DNA of 64,000 nucleotides, taken from Candidatus Hydrogenedentota bacterium. GTDB taxonomy: Bacteria > Hydrogenedentota > Hydrogenedentia > Hydrogenedentales > JAEUWI01. The stretch lies in assembly GCA_016182605.1 (NCBI GenBank), contig JACPGE010000092.1, forward strand, positions 1-64,000, in the 5' to 3' direction. This document shows, in pieces, positions 41,090 to 50,738 of the stretch (position 1 is the first letter of the stretch; each line of letters begins with the position of its first letter). The translations under genes and the position numbers were made by a program. The notes beneath the pieces were generated by a model. The model was not told the origin of the DNA, did not search any database, and saw nothing but the letters and a program-made list of their open reading frames with translations.

Positions 41090-42169
41090 TTAGTCCGGCC
41101 AGACCGCGTGGGCGATGCGGTCGATGCCGGCGAGGTCTTTCTTGACGCCGATGTCCGTGTAGCCCGCGGTCTGGAAGAGGGCGAGGACGGCGGGCCAGTG
41201 GGCCTCCCCCATTTCCAGGGCGAGGAGACCGCCGGGGTGGAGGTGGGCCGGAGCCTGCGCGATGATCCGGCGGATGATGTCGAGGCCGTCTTCGCCCGCG
41301 ATGAGGGCGTTGCGATCTTCGTAGCGCGTGATGTCGGGGGCGAGTCCCTCCCACGCTGCGGCTTCGACGTAGGGCGGGTTGGAGACGATGATGTGAAAGG
41401 GGCCGTCGCCGGGTTGGAGCGCGTGGAAGAGGTTGCCGAGCCGGGTGGTGACGGGGAGGTGGTGGCGGGCGGCGTTGGCTTCGGTGGTGGCGATGGCGAG
41501 GGGGAGAATGTCGGAGGAGGTGAGGTATGAGTTTTGAGGGATGAGTGGTGAGGATGAAGAAGAGTCGGGAGTCCGCAGTCGGGAGCCGGGAGTCTGGTCC
41601 GTTTCGCTCGTTCCCACGGTCCCCCGTGGGAATGCAGATGGGTCCGGGCCGTATTCTACGTTGACGGGCATATCGTCAGTATCGTGCTTAGACTTGCAAT
41701 CAATACCCACATCCCCCTTTATCCCCCTTCGAAGGGGGACCAAGGGGGATGTGGGCTCTGACGCGACGAATGCCTTTGGCGCATTGGCGAGGATGGCAAT
41801 GCCGACGCAGCCGGTGCCACAGCAGAGGTCGAGGATGTGTGCGCCGGGCTGGAGGTGCTTCAGGGCGACTTCTACCAGGTGTTCGGTTTCGGGCCGGGGT
41901 ACGAGCAGGGGCCGGGGCACGGCAAGTTCGAGGGAGTAGAACTCCCATTCGCCGAGGATGTAGGCGACGGGCTCGCGGTTGAGGCGGCGCGCGAAGTAGT
42001 CCTCGAAGGCTTTGTTCTGGGGCAGTTCCTCGTGGAGCCGGCGCAACAGCGCGCTGCGGGTGCAGCCCATCGCGTGGGCCAGAAGGTATTCCGCGTCGAG
42101 GCGCGGGGTCTCCGAGACGAGTTCGAGAAGGGAGGCCGCCTTGGCGAGGGTCTCGGCGGCGGTGCTCAT
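41090..42169 (-). CDS. prmC: Release factor glutamine methyltransferase with an in-frame repeat insertion
   Basis: 359 residues, about 80 longer than usual. N-terminal helical domain, SAM-binding motif [16 protein letters not shown] (111-126), catalytic NPPY (264-267), and a normal C-terminus. PrmC methylates the glutamine of the GGQ motif of release factors and is encoded right after prfA with a four-base overlap. Residues 138-219 are foreign: removing them joins FVAS to [14 protein letters not shown], which restores the standard motif II region. The insertion (41513-41758) is built from palindromic repeats. It lies at a surface loop after strand beta-2, so the enzyme may still work. Confidence 0.93.
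   Translation of the reverse strand: MSTAAETLAKAASLLELVSETPRLDAEYLLAHAMGCTRSALLRRLHEELPQNKAFEDYFARRLNREPVAYILGEWEFYSLELAVPRPLLVPRPETEHLVEVALKHLQPGAHILDLCCGTGCVGIAILANAPKAFVASEPTSPLVPLRRGIKGDVGIDCKSKHDTDDMPVNVEYGPDPSAFPRGTVGTSETDQTPGSRLRTPDSSSSSPLIPQNSYLTSSDILPLAIATTEANAARHHLPVTTRLGNLFHALQPGDGPFHIIVSNPPYVEAAAWEGLAPDITRYEDRNALIAGEDGLDIIRRIIAQAPAHLHPGGLLALEMGEAHWPAVLALFQTAGYTDIGVKKDLAGIDRIAHAVWPD
41513..41758. repeat. 246-bp palindromic repeat insertion inside prmC
   Basis: Length is a multiple of three and leaves the frame open. It contains two palindromes known elsewhere in the window: GTTCCCACGGT ... CCGTGGGAATGC (41609-41636, copy at 10451-10478) and CATCCCCCTTTATCCCCC with its inverted partner (41709-41752, partial copies near 10267 and 37845). 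The encoded segment is of low complexity (SSSSS) with no fold signature. The arrangement recalls the protein-coding palindromic elements of Rickettsia. Confidence 0.85.
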
Positions 42170-43248
42170 TCGTCGGTGGCGGCGAGCTTCGCGGCGCGGT
42201 CCGCCCCGTTGAGCGCGTCGAAGATGCCCTGGATGTCGCCTTCCATGACGCGGTCTAGGCTGTTCAGGGTGAGCTTGATGCGGTGATCCGTGAGGCGGTT
42301 CTGCGGGAAGTTGTAGGTGCGGATGCGCTCGCTGCGGTCGCCACTGCCGACCTGGCTTTTGCGGTTCGAGGAGCGCGTGGCGGCTTCTTCCTCTTCCTTC
42401 AGGGCGAGGAGGCGCGATCGCAGCACGCGGAGGGCCTTGGCCTTGTTCTTGTGCTGGGACTTTTCGTCCTGGCAGGTCACCACGAGGCCCGTGGGCTTGT
42501 GGGTGACGCGGACGGCGGAGTCGGTGGTGTTTACGCTCTGGCCGCCGGGGCCGGAGGAGCGGTAGACGTCGAACTGGAGTTCATTCTCGTTGATCTGGAT
42601 TTCGACTTCTTCGGCCTCGGGCAGCACGGCGACGGTGACTGCGGAAGTGTGAATGCGGCCTTGGGTCTCCGTGTCGGGCACGCGCTGCACGCGGTGTACG
42701 CCGCCCTCGAACTTGAACTGGCTGTAGACCTGGTCGCCCGAGATCTGGAAGGTGATTTCCTTGTAGCCGCCGAGTTCGGTGAGGTTGGAATTCATGACCT
42801 CGATGCGCCAGCCGCGGGTTTCGCAGTAGCGCGTGTACATGCGGAAGAGATCGGCGCAGAACAGGGCGGCTTCATCGCCCCCCGTTCCCGCGCGGATTTC
42901 CACAATGATGTCTTTGTCGTCGTTCGGATCGCGGGGCACGAGCAGGAGTTTCAGCTCGGTCTCCAGATCCTGTAGGGCGGCGCGGTTGGTCTGCTCCTCT
43001 TCCTGGGCAAAGGCCAGCATGTCGGCGTCCGACTCTTCCGCGAGCATGGTGCGGGCTTCCTGCAGGCCCTTTTCGGCTGCAAGATACTTCCGGAAGCACG
43101 CCACCACGCTGGCCATTTCCGCATGCTTCTGGGCATGTTTCCGGTAGGCCTCCGGATTGGTGGCGATCTCCTGGGTGCCCATGGCCGCCCCAAGCCGCTC
43201 CGACTCCTCACACACGGTGAGGAGTTTTGCCCGCATGACAGAATCCAT
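42166..43248 (-). CDS. prfA: Peptide chain release factor 1
   Basis: 360 residues, standard length. N-terminal coiled coil, [12 protein letters not shown] (about 119-130), the stop-codon reading tripeptide PDT in [15 protein letters not shown] (PxT class, so UAA/UAG), and the peptidyl-hydrolysis motif GGQ in [11 protein letters not shown] (about residue 235). The second gene of rpmE-prfA-prmC: it starts six bases after rpmE and overlaps prmC by four. GGQ is the target of PrmC. Confidence 0.97.
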   Translation of the reverse strand: MDSVMRAKLLTVCEESERLGAAMGTQEIATNPEAYRKHAQKHAEMASVVACFRKYLAAEKGLQEARTMLAEESDADMLAFAQEEEQTNRAALQDLETELKLLLVPRDPNDDKDIIVEIRAGTGGDEAALFCADLFRMYTRYCETRGWRIEVMNSNLTELGGYKEITFQISGDQVYSQFKFEGGVHRVQRVPDTETQGRIHTSAVTVAVLPEAEEVEIQINENELQFDVYRSSGPGGQSVNTTDSAVRVTHKPTGLVVTCQDEKSQHKNKAKALRVLRSRLLALKEEEEAATRSSNRKSQVGSGDRSERIRTYNFPQNRLTDHRIKLTLNSLDRVMEGDIQGIFDALNGADRAAKLAATDE

Positions 43249-43254
43249 TCAGAT

Positions 43255-43467
43255 TCAGGTGGTCTTCATGGAAGTGGCGTACTTCTTCTGGAAGCGTTCC
43301 ACGCGGCCTTCGCTGTCGACAAACTTCTGTTTGCCCGTGTAGAACGGGTGGCAGGCGCCGCAGATTTCCACGTTGATCTTGGTCAGGGTGGAGCGGGTGG
43401 TGAAGGTGTTGCCACAGGCGCAGTGCACGGGGCACTCGTTGTATTTCGGATGGCCTTCTTTTTTCAC
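43255..43467 (-). CDS. rpmE: 50S ribosomal protein L31
   Basis: 70 residues from GTG 43467 with GGGAG seven bases upstream. It keeps the family sequence HPKY ... CACGNTF ... [18 protein letters not shown]. Four cysteines (16, 18, 37, 40) make it the zinc-binding form. The frame continues upstream to 44037, but only as a shadow of the kinase gene. First gene of the rpmE-prfA-prmC operon, an arrangement common in bacteria. Confidence 0.95.
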   Translation of the reverse strand: MKKEGHPKYNECPVHCACGNTFTTRSTLTKINVEICGACHPFYTGKQKFVDSEGRVERFQKKYATSMKTT

Positions 43468-43747
43468 GGTGAATCTCCCAATGGACGCGATGGCGTTTAG
43501 ACTTAGAACGCCGCCCGGCCGGTATGCCGGCGAGCGGCGAGACTGGTACACCTGTACAGCCCGAGAGCATACCACACAATCCCTTGTGTCTTCAAATTGC
43601 GATTGCCCGCGGCAACAGGCAACGGCGGTGGGGACTGCGGCAGATTCCGGGGGGATCGTCCTTGCGCTCTTCTCGATGCCGGAAAGGAAGGCGGCATGAC
43701 TCCCTCCCCCGGAGGCATGCCGCACGGGCAGCCTGCCTGGCCGTTCC

Positions 43748-45583
43748 TCAAGGGGCGTCCAACGCGGGGAGGTAAACGCGGAATGTGGAACCCGCGGAGG
43801 GGGCGGAATCGATTTCCAAAAATCCTTCGTGTTGCTCGATGATGCCATAGGCAATGGCGAGCCCCATGCCGGTGCCTTTGCCGGGGGGCTTGGTGGTGAA
43901 GAAGGGCTCCAGGATGCGTTGAAGCAACTCCGGTTCCATTCCCATGCCCTGATCCTGTACGGCGAGTTGCACATAGGCGCCCATCTTGGCGCGCGGATGC
44001 CGTGCCACGTGGGTCTCATTAAGTTGTATGTTTTCAATCTGTATTGTAATCGCCCCGCCGTCTTCCATGGCGTCGCGCGCGTTGATACAGAAATTGGCCA
44101 GCAATTGTTCGATCTGATTGGGCGCGGCCAGAACGGGGAGGTCGTCTTCCGCGCAATTGAGGATCAACTCCACATCGTTGCCAGTCATGCGTTGGAGCAT
44201 GTCCGCAAAATCGAGGAGGATGGCGGAAAGCTTGGCGGGAATCCGCACGGTGTCGCTGCGCCGTCCAAAGGTCAGGAGTTGATTCGATAGTGTGCTGCCG
44301 CGTTCGATACAGGATTCTATTTTCTCCATGTGCTGGCAGCTTTCGGCATTTTCTTCCGCCTCGATTTTTGCCAGGGAGACGTAGCCGCTCATGGCATGCA
44401 ACAGGTTGTTGAAGTCGTGGGCAATACTGGCGGACAAGTGTCCGAGGGCTTCCATTTTTTGGGACTGCCGCAGTTGCTCTTCGAGGGCGCCCCGGTTCTT
44501 CTTGGCCAGTAGCTGTTCTTCCTGGTGCTCCAGGGCATGGGCGATTACCCCAAACACGCGTTCGTAGTGTCCGCTGGCGGGAGCGCCCGCCGCCCGATCG
44601 GCGAGCAGTATTCCCATCACCATGCCATGGCGCTGAACGCCCCGCCCGATGACGCGCTGTCCCGCGCGTTCGTCAAGGCCGGCGGCCAGAGGGAGATCCG
44701 ACAGGTGAAAAACGCGATCTTGTGTGGCGATGCTGGAACTGCGGCCGGAAAAGATCTCGTTCAGGAAGGGATTGAGGGCTCTTTCCCAGGCGGCAAAATT
44801 GTCCGCTTGGCCCGGGTTGTGGCATTGAATGGGGGCGTGCCCATCATTGCGCACGTAGACCGCCCAATCGCATTCCAGGAGCGTTACGGCGAGGCGAATC
44901 AAGGCCGCCATATTCTCTTCGGGAAGGTCGCCAAAACCCAAGAGGGTTTCATTGAGCCGGGCCAGGGCCTCTTCTGCTTTCCTTCGCTCAACGACTTCCA
45001 CTTCGAGGCGATTGTTTGCGGCGCGCAATTGAAAGGTTTGAGCATCGATCGCCGCGGACAGATCGATCATTCGGAGAAGGTTTTGCTGGGTCAGGTGCCA
45101 TTTTTGGCTCAACGCGCAGGCGAGTTGAGCGACTTCTTCGATGTCAAAAGGTTTCTTCAAGATGAGCAGGCCGTCCCTGCGGCCCAGGCGATTTATGATT
45201 TCTTCCCAGTTGCAGTCGGCGTAGGCGGTACAGAGCACGCATTGAACGCGCGGGTCGTGTTCCCAGATGCGGGCAATGGTCTCCAAGCCATCGATTCCCG
45301 GGGGCATCCGCATGTCGACGAAAGCGACTGCGAATGGGCGCTTGGCCAGGGTGTCACGTCTCACGAGTTCGACGGCCTCAATGCCCTGCGAGGCGCAACT
45401 CACCGAATAGGCGGCCGGTTGGGCGTAAACACGAGGGGGCCGCCCGAATATTTCCGATTCCAGTAAATCCAGCCGCTCCGTGCTCCCCGAAGGCGGGGAG
45501 AGCACGGTGATAAAGTCCATGTGGATTTGCGGGTTGTCGTCGACAATGAGAATTCTTGGGGTTTCAACTTCGAAACTCGTCAT
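43748..45583 (-). CDS. Hybrid receiver-histidine kinase
   Basis: 611 residues. N-terminal REC domain ([11 protein letters not shown], then [14 protein letters not shown] with the phospho-acceptor aspartate, and LKKPFD), a coiled coil, a GAF-like segment (about 210-350), a HisKA dimerisation helix with the acceptor histidine in [10 protein letters not shown], and an HATPase with [29 protein letters not shown]. No membrane segment. The REC domain is closely similar to that of the GGDEF protein at 45629, including a 25-residue insertion after DD. Third gene in an operon with that protein and a CHASE4 kinase. Input is unknown. Confidence 0.9.
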   Translation of the reverse strand: MTSFEVETPRILIVDDNPQIHMDFITVLSPPSGSTERLDLLESEIFGRPPRVYAQPAAYSVSCASQGIEAVELVRRDTLAKRPFAVAFVDMRMPPGIDGLETIARIWEHDPRVQCVLCTAYADCNWEEIINRLGRRDGLLILKKPFDIEEVAQLACALSQKWHLTQQNLLRMIDLSAAIDAQTFQLRAANNRLEVEVVERRKAEEALARLNETLLGFGDLPEENMAALIRLAVTLLECDWAVYVRNDGHAPIQCHNPGQADNFAAWERALNPFLNEIFSGRSSSIATQDRVFHLSDLPLAAGLDERAGQRVIGRGVQRHGMVMGILLADRAAGAPASGHYERVFGVIAHALEHQEEQLLAKKNRGALEEQLRQSQKMEALGHLSASIAHDFNNLLHAMSGYVSLAKIEAEENAESCQHMEKIESCIERGSTLSNQLLTFGRRSDTVRIPAKLSAILLDFADMLQRMTGNDVELILNCAEDDLPVLAAPNQIEQLLANFCINARDAMEDGGAITIQIENIQLNETHVARHPRAKMGAYVQLAVQDQGMGMEPELLQRILEPFFTTKPPGKGTGMGLAIAYGIIEQHEGFLEIDSAPSAGSTFRVYLPALDAP

Positions 45584-45628
45584 GACATAGACTCTTGCGA
45601 TTCCTGTGACGCGGCACGCCGCATGGAT

Positions 45629-46807
45629 TTAGGGTTTCCCGGAAGATGTCTGGCCGGGCGGCGGGGATTGCTCCTGGGCGCAGGCGCAATTCTTGCCCGC
45701 TTTCTTGGCGGCATAGAGCGCGGTATCGGCCTGAACAATCAGGCTGGAGATGGAATCCTCGGCCGTGGGCACGAGCGAGGCGACTCCCGCGCAAATGGTA
45801 ACCACGCCCGCGGGGAGGGAGCAGGCGTGCGGAATGGCGAGCGCTTCTATGGCGGCAACGACGCGCCGGGCCACGGCAAGGGCGCCCTGAGTATCGGTCT
45901 GGGGAAAGATCATGATGAATTCTTCGCCGCCATACCTTGCGAAGAGATTCCGGGGGCGTTTTGGAAATTGCGCCAGGGCAGTGGCGACCTGGCACAGGCA
46001 GGCATCGCCGGCGACATGGCCATAGTGATCGTTGTAGGCCTTGAAACTATCCAGATCGAGCATGACGACGGCGAGAGGGTGCCCGAGGCATGTCGCAAGT
46101 TCCCATTCCTGCCGCAGGAACTCATCGAAAACGCGCCGGTTGGGCACGCCCGTGAGCCCATCCAGGCGGGAGAGGAGTTCGAGCCTTTCTTCCGCCTTTC
46201 GCCGCAGGTCCACTTCCTCAAGAAGCTGGCGATTGGCTTGCTCCAATTCGACGGTGCGCGTTTTCACCAGTTCCCGGAGTTCGCTCATTTTCATGTTGGC
46301 CTGCTTGGCCAAGATCCATTTTTCGGTGAGGGCGTTGGCCAACTGCAGGATTTCGATCGGGTCGAAAGGCTTCTTTAGAATGATAAGGCTGTCGGTGCTT
46401 CGGAAGTGGCCGTTGAATTCTTCCGCGGAATAGTCGCTGTATGCCGTGCAAATGACGATTTGAATCTTTGGGTCGATCTCCCAAATGCGGCGCGCCGTTT
46501 CGACGCCATCCCATCCGGGGGGCATGCGCATGTCGATGAAGGCGAGGGCAAACGGAGTGTCCTCCTCCGAGGCCTGCGCAATCTTGGCGGCGCCTTCCTC
46601 TCCTTGAAGCGCGCACTCCAATTCGAAGTGATGCACAAGGCTCCTGGGGCTTGGTTTTGGATCGTCGCCGCCGAAGAGTTCCGATTCGAGATTGTCCAAG
46701 GCGCCGGAAGTGGATCTCGGTATCAAGATGGAGCGGAAGTCGGCGTGAATGTCCTTGTTGTCGTCAATCGTAATGATGCGTCTTCGCCAAAGGTTTTGCT
46801 CGTTCAT
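45629..46807 (-). CDS. Response regulator with GGDEF domain (diguanylate cyclase)
   Basis: 392 residues. REC domain (IITIDDNKDIH, FIDMRMPPGWDG, LKKPFD), a coiled-coil linker (about 165-205), then a GGDEF domain with DGLTGVPNRR, LDLDSFKAYND and the signature RYGGEEF, so active-site residues are intact for c-di-GMP synthesis. The start overlaps the sensor kinase stop by four bases, which suggests that this kinase phosphorylates it. Confidence 0.93.
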   Translation of the reverse strand: MNEQNLWRRRIITIDDNKDIHADFRSILIPRSTSGALDNLESELFGGDDPKPSPRSLVHHFELECALQGEEGAAKIAQASEEDTPFALAFIDMRMPPGWDGVETARRIWEIDPKIQIVICTAYSDYSAEEFNGHFRSTDSLIILKKPFDPIEILQLANALTEKWILAKQANMKMSELRELVKTRTVELEQANRQLLEEVDLRRKAEERLELLSRLDGLTGVPNRRVFDEFLRQEWELATCLGHPLAVVMLDLDSFKAYNDHYGHVAGDACLCQVATALAQFPKRPRNLFARYGGEEFIMIFPQTDTQGALAVARRVVAAIEALAIPHACSLPAGVVTICAGVASLVPTAEDSISSLIVQADTALYAAKKAGKNCACAQEQSPPPGQTSSGKP

Positions 46808-48738
46808 GTCCCGGAGACTTTCGGCCGGCAGGGCAGTTCAAGGAAAAAGGCCGCGCCGAGGCCCGGCCCATCGCTTTGGGCATACAACGAGCCGCCCAAT
46901 TCCTTGGCGGTGAGGGCGGCGGCGTGCAGGCCAAATCCGTGGCCATTTTTTCGGGTGGTAAATCCGAAGGCGAAGATGGTTTTCAGGTTTTCCGGCGCGA
47001 TACCGATTCCGGTGTCGCGCACTTCGATGCATACCCTTGTCTCATCGGGCTGGCTGAGCCGGACGGTAACGCGCTTCACGGGATTCTCCGCCGCGCTTAC
47101 GGCATATTTGGCGTTCGAGATAAGATTGACCAGAATTTGCAGTACGCGATGCCGGTCGGAGGGAATCGGGGGCAGGGCTTCGATTTCCCGGATCCATTCG
47201 ACGCCATGACGGTTCAGGGCGGCGGAGTTGATGTTCAAGGCATCTTCGATGACTTCCTCGAAAGAGATGGGTTCGATCATGCTGCCGGCATGGGTGTATT
47301 CCTGCTGCAGGGAAATCAGCTCAATGGTGTGCTGAATGTGATTTTTCAGGTTGTCCGCTATTTTCAGGGCATCCCCATGTTCTTCCAGCAGGTGGCGGGA
47401 AAGGCCGATCAGATAGGGCGGGAGTTTTTTCCCGCGCTCGTCGGAGCTGAGAAAGGCTGCCAGGCCGTCTTCGTGCTCGCGTATGAGGCCCATGGCTTTT
47501 TCGAGGTTGGGGAGCTTTGAAGCGGTGAGGAGGCCCCTAAGAGAGGCCGCGCCGACATTGACGCTGTTCAGGACATTTCCCACGTTGTGCAGGACACCGC
47601 TGGCGACTTCCGACATGCCGGCCAGCCGCGCCGTTTCGACGAGACGGCGGTTGGCCATCCCCAATTCCTCCTGGGCGCTCTGGAGGCTTCCAACCATATC
47701 GTTGAATCCCGTGGCGAGGGCGCCCAATTCATCGGCAGAGCGCGGCTGGATACGCACGGAAAGGTCCTGATCGGACTGAATGCGCTTCAGGTGGTTTCTC
47801 AGCTCACCCACCGGGCGAATGACGATGAGTTCCAGCGCAAAGAGCAACATGATGATGACGATCAAGCCCACAATGAGCGACAGGCCACCGAAGGCGCGCA
47901 TGGTTACCACGCCTTGTCTCATGATGGATCGGGGGGTGTCGATGGCCATCACGGCGAGCGGCAACCCGTCGATATCGCGCAGGGTGGAAAATCCCGTAAT
48001 GGTATCCATGGCCTGCTTTTCGATGGCGATCTCGCGGGAACCCGCTGGATTCTCCTCGGTGAGTATAGAGCGTGAGGGCGCTGGGGGCATGCTCAGGGCG
48101 AGCATACGAATGGTCAGGTGGGTTTGGGCCTGGAGCTGTTGCAGTTGTGCCTCGCCCAAATACCTGCCCAAGATGAGCGTGCCCGAAAAGTGCCGGGACT
48201 TCTCGCTGTCGGATATGGGGGCTGCGGCGAGGAGCACGATCCCTTCTCCCGTTCCCAGGAGGCCGGTCTGGACTCTGTTGTCCGGGTCGACGTCGAAGAG
48301 GGTCGGTTTTCCGTGGAAGATCTCGATGAGCCCCTCCCGAAGCGGCTCGACTTCGCCGCTCTCCAGATTGATGCAGCTAACCAGAAGCAACTCCCGGGAA
48401 GCGCTGTAAAAGGCCATGAAGTTGACGCGCAGGGTCACCATGGATTCGGGGTTAAGGTTGGCTTCGGCAAATCCTGGATTGACGCCCAGGACGAAGTCTC
48501 TTGAATCGTTCCAACCGGCCCAATCTCCGCAGGTCGCGCCGAGTGCCACGAGATCTTGCGCAATCGCATCTTCGCCCCGCCTCACGTTTACTCGAATAGA
48601 TTCCGATTCAAGGTTCTCGAAGCCACCCAGCAGGACGTGCGTACCCGCGATATAGAGTATCGTTCCGCAGAAAAGGGTAGCGATGGCCACGCTGAAGAGG
48701 ATTTTGCTGCGCAGGCTCAATAAGGTGTTGAACTCCAT
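46804..48738 (-). CDS. Membrane sensor histidine kinase with CHASE4-like domain
   Basis: 644 residues from ATG 48738. A membrane helix near 12-34, a periplasmic CHASE4-like domain with DWAGWNDSRDF (about 75-85), a second helix near 300, a HAMP domain (IRPVGELRNHLKRI), then a dimerisation helix of the less common HNVGN type (ASGVLHNVGNVLNSV) and an HATPase with NLISNAKYAV, DTGIGI and TTRKNGHGFGLH. Extracytoplasmic signal unknown. First gene of the three-gene signalling operon. Confidence 0.9.
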   Translation of the reverse strand: MEFNTLLSLRSKILFSVAIATLFCGTILYIAGTHVLLGGFENLESESIRVNVRRGEDAIAQDLVALGATCGDWAGWNDSRDFVLGVNPGFAEANLNPESMVTLRVNFMAFYSASRELLLVSCINLESGEVEPLREGLIEIFHGKPTLFDVDPDNRVQTGLLGTGEGIVLLAAAPISDSEKSRHFSGTLILGRYLGEAQLQQLQAQTHLTIRMLALSMPPAPSRSILTEENPAGSREIAIEKQAMDTITGFSTLRDIDGLPLAVMAIDTPRSIMRQGVVTMRAFGGLSLIVGLIVIIMLLFALELIVIRPVGELRNHLKRIQSDQDLSVRIQPRSADELGALATGFNDMVGSLQSAQEELGMANRRLVETARLAGMSEVASGVLHNVGNVLNSVNVGAASLRGLLTASKLPNLEKAMGLIREHEDGLAAFLSSDERGKKLPPYLIGLSRHLLEEHGDALKIADNLKNHIQHTIELISLQQEYTHAGSMIEPISFEEVIEDALNINSAALNRHGVEWIREIEALPPIPSDRHRVLQILVNLISNAKYAVSAAENPVKRVTVRLSQPDETRVCIEVRDTGIGIAPENLKTIFAFGFTTRKNGHGFGLHAAALTAKELGGSLYAQSDGPGLGAAFFLELPCRPKVSGT

Positions 48739-48886
48739 TGGCGGACGCAACTGGCGTCAAGCGCCGGCAATACAAAAAACGCCTGGAAGCAGGCCTCGAA
48801 AATACGCGCCCGGAAAATCGGCAAGTATACGCGCAGCGATTCTGTCATGAATGGGCGGGAAAATCAAGAAGACGATTCGGCGTTCT

Positions 48887-50434
48887 TCACGGCACTTGAG
48901 CGATTTGGATTGCCGGATGTTCCATTGAGCCTTGCGCAAGGGCCAGGTATTTGTTGGCGGCATTGACGTAGGCCTGTACCGCCGCCTCGATGATGTCCGT
49001 GCTCGCGCCGTTGCCCTTGTAGGACTTGCCGCCGAAATCGACGCGGACATAGGCCTCGCCGAGGGCGTCTTTGCCGGGGGTGGTGGCCCGGATGTCGAAC
49101 TGCTCAAGTTTGCCCGCAATGCCGATGATGCGCTCCACCGCCATGAAGGCGGCGTGCACGGGGCCGTCGCCCGTGGCCGTGTCCATGTACTCCGCCTCCC
49201 CTTTCCGGAGCTTGACGAGGGCCATGGCGGGGTCGTCGCCCGAGGTGCGGACCTGGGTGAGGTGGTAGGTCTCGAAGCTTTCGTTGTGCATGGAGACGAT
49301 GAGCATGCGGAGGTCGTCGTCGTAGACTTCTTTTTTCTTGTCGGCGAGGGCGATGAATTTTTCGTAGAGCTGGGCGAGTTCCTCGGCGTTGAGTTCGTAG
49401 CCGAGTTCCTTGCTGCGGTTGGCGAGGCCGGCGCGGCCGCTGTGCTTGCCGAGGACGAGTTCGCTGCGTTTGCGGCCCACGGATTCGGGCGTCATGATTT
49501 CGTAGGTGAGGGCGTTGGCGATCATGCCGTGCTGGTGGATGCCGGATTCATGGGCGAAGGCGTTGCGCCCCACGATGGGCTTGTTGTAGGGGATGGTGAG
49601 CCCGGTGATCTTGCTGAGGAGGGTGCTGGAGGGCACAAGTTCGCGCGAGTGGATCGTGCAGTCGTAGGGGTAGATTTCCTGGCGCGTGCGCATGGCCATG
49701 ACCACTTCTTCGAGGGCCGTGTTGCCCGCGCGCTCGCCGATGCCGCTCACGGTGCATTCGATCTGGCGGGCGCCGCCCTGCACGGCGGCGAGGGCGTTGG
49801 CCACGGCGAGGCCAAGGTCGTTGTGGTTGTGGGAAGAAAAGACGATTTTTTCCGAACCGGGCACATTGGCAATGATATATTCGAACATGTGGCGGATCTC
49901 GGCGGGCGTGGTGTAGCCCACGGTGTCCGGGAGATTCACGACGTCGGCCCCGGCGGCCACGACGACCTTGGTAATGGCCACGAGGTAATCGAGGTCGGAA
50001 CGGGTGGCGTCCTCGGCGGAGAATTCCACGCGCGGCACGAGGCGCTTGGCGAGGCTCACGGCGTTGTGGGCGGCTTCGAGCACCTGCTCGCGGGACATCT
50101 TGAGCTTGTGCTCGAGGTGGATGTCGGAGGTGGCAATGAAGGTGTGGAGCACGGGCGACACGGCCGGTTCCAGGGCGGCGGCGGCCCGCTCGATGTCCCC
50201 CGGGACAGACCGGGCGAGGGCGGCGACGCGGCATTCCTTGATGGCTTCGGCCACCTTCCGGACGCCCTCGAATTCCTGGTTCGACGCGATGGGGAAACCC
50301 GCTTCGATGATGTTCACGCCGAGGCGCTCCAATTGGAGGGCCATCTGGATTTTCTCGTGTTCGTCCATGCTCGCGCCAGGGGATTGTTCCCCGTCGCGGA
50401 GGGTGGTGTCGAAAATTTCTACGTGCTGCGTCAT
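48887..50434 (-). CDS. leuA: 2-isopropylmalate synthase
   Basis: 515 residues from ATG 50434 with AGGA seven bases upstream. The catalytic barrel starts with [15 protein letters not shown] (metal- and keto-acid-binding residues), includes [17 protein letters not shown] with the metal-binding histidine pair, and the C-terminal half has the LeuA allosteric dimer domain with the [15 protein letters not shown] segment. It condenses acetyl-CoA with 2-oxoisovalerate in the first step of leucine synthesis, with leucine feedback expected. No leuBCD genes are adjacent. Confidence 0.96.
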   Translation of the reverse strand: MTQHVEIFDTTLRDGEQSPGASMDEHEKIQMALQLERLGVNIIEAGFPIASNQEFEGVRKVAEAIKECRVAALARSVPGDIERAAAALEPAVSPVLHTFIATSDIHLEHKLKMSREQVLEAAHNAVSLAKRLVPRVEFSAEDATRSDLDYLVAITKVVVAAGADVVNLPDTVGYTTPAEIRHMFEYIIANVPGSEKIVFSSHNHNDLGLAVANALAAVQGGARQIECTVSGIGERAGNTALEEVVMAMRTRQEIYPYDCTIHSRELVPSSTLLSKITGLTIPYNKPIVGRNAFAHESGIHQHGMIANALTYEIMTPESVGRKRSELVLGKHSGRAGLANRSKELGYELNAEELAQLYEKFIALADKKKEVYDDDLRMLIVSMHNESFETYHLTQVRTSGDDPAMALVKLRKGEAEYMDTATGDGPVHAAFMAVERIIGIAGKLEQFDIRATTPGKDALGEAYVRVDFGGKSYKGNGASTDIIEAAVQAYVNAANKYLALAQGSMEHPAIQIAQVP

Positions 50435-50738
50435 AAGGGGTTCCTGTTTCAGGGCGTTAGGTCGGATTGAGCGGGCCGGTCTCCAGCCTGCTCTATTATA
50501 GGGGCTATGCCCATTGGCGTGCAATCGGGGTGGGAAGCGCGGCGCGATCATAAGTTCCGCATACCTTGCCGGGATACGGCGCAAGCTCCACGTTTATGGT
50601 CGAGCGTTGCCCTACCCAGTGGAGAAGGGTGTGCGAAACGAGGGGGAATTACCGTACAAAACTACGAATTTTGCCGGCGATATGCGTGGCCCCGACGGGA
50701 CTCCGATCTTGAACGATCAAAGCTTTTCGAGTTGGGCG
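50435..50738. other. Intergenic region upstream of leuA
   Basis: About 300 bases that must hold the leuA promoter. I see no T-box, leader peptide or terminator-antiterminator pair. Confidence 0.45.

Noticed and set aside
46804-48738. Sensor kinase as a degenerate, inactive kinase
   Set aside because: The histidine helix is of the HNVGN type, not absent, and the ATP-binding boxes are intact.
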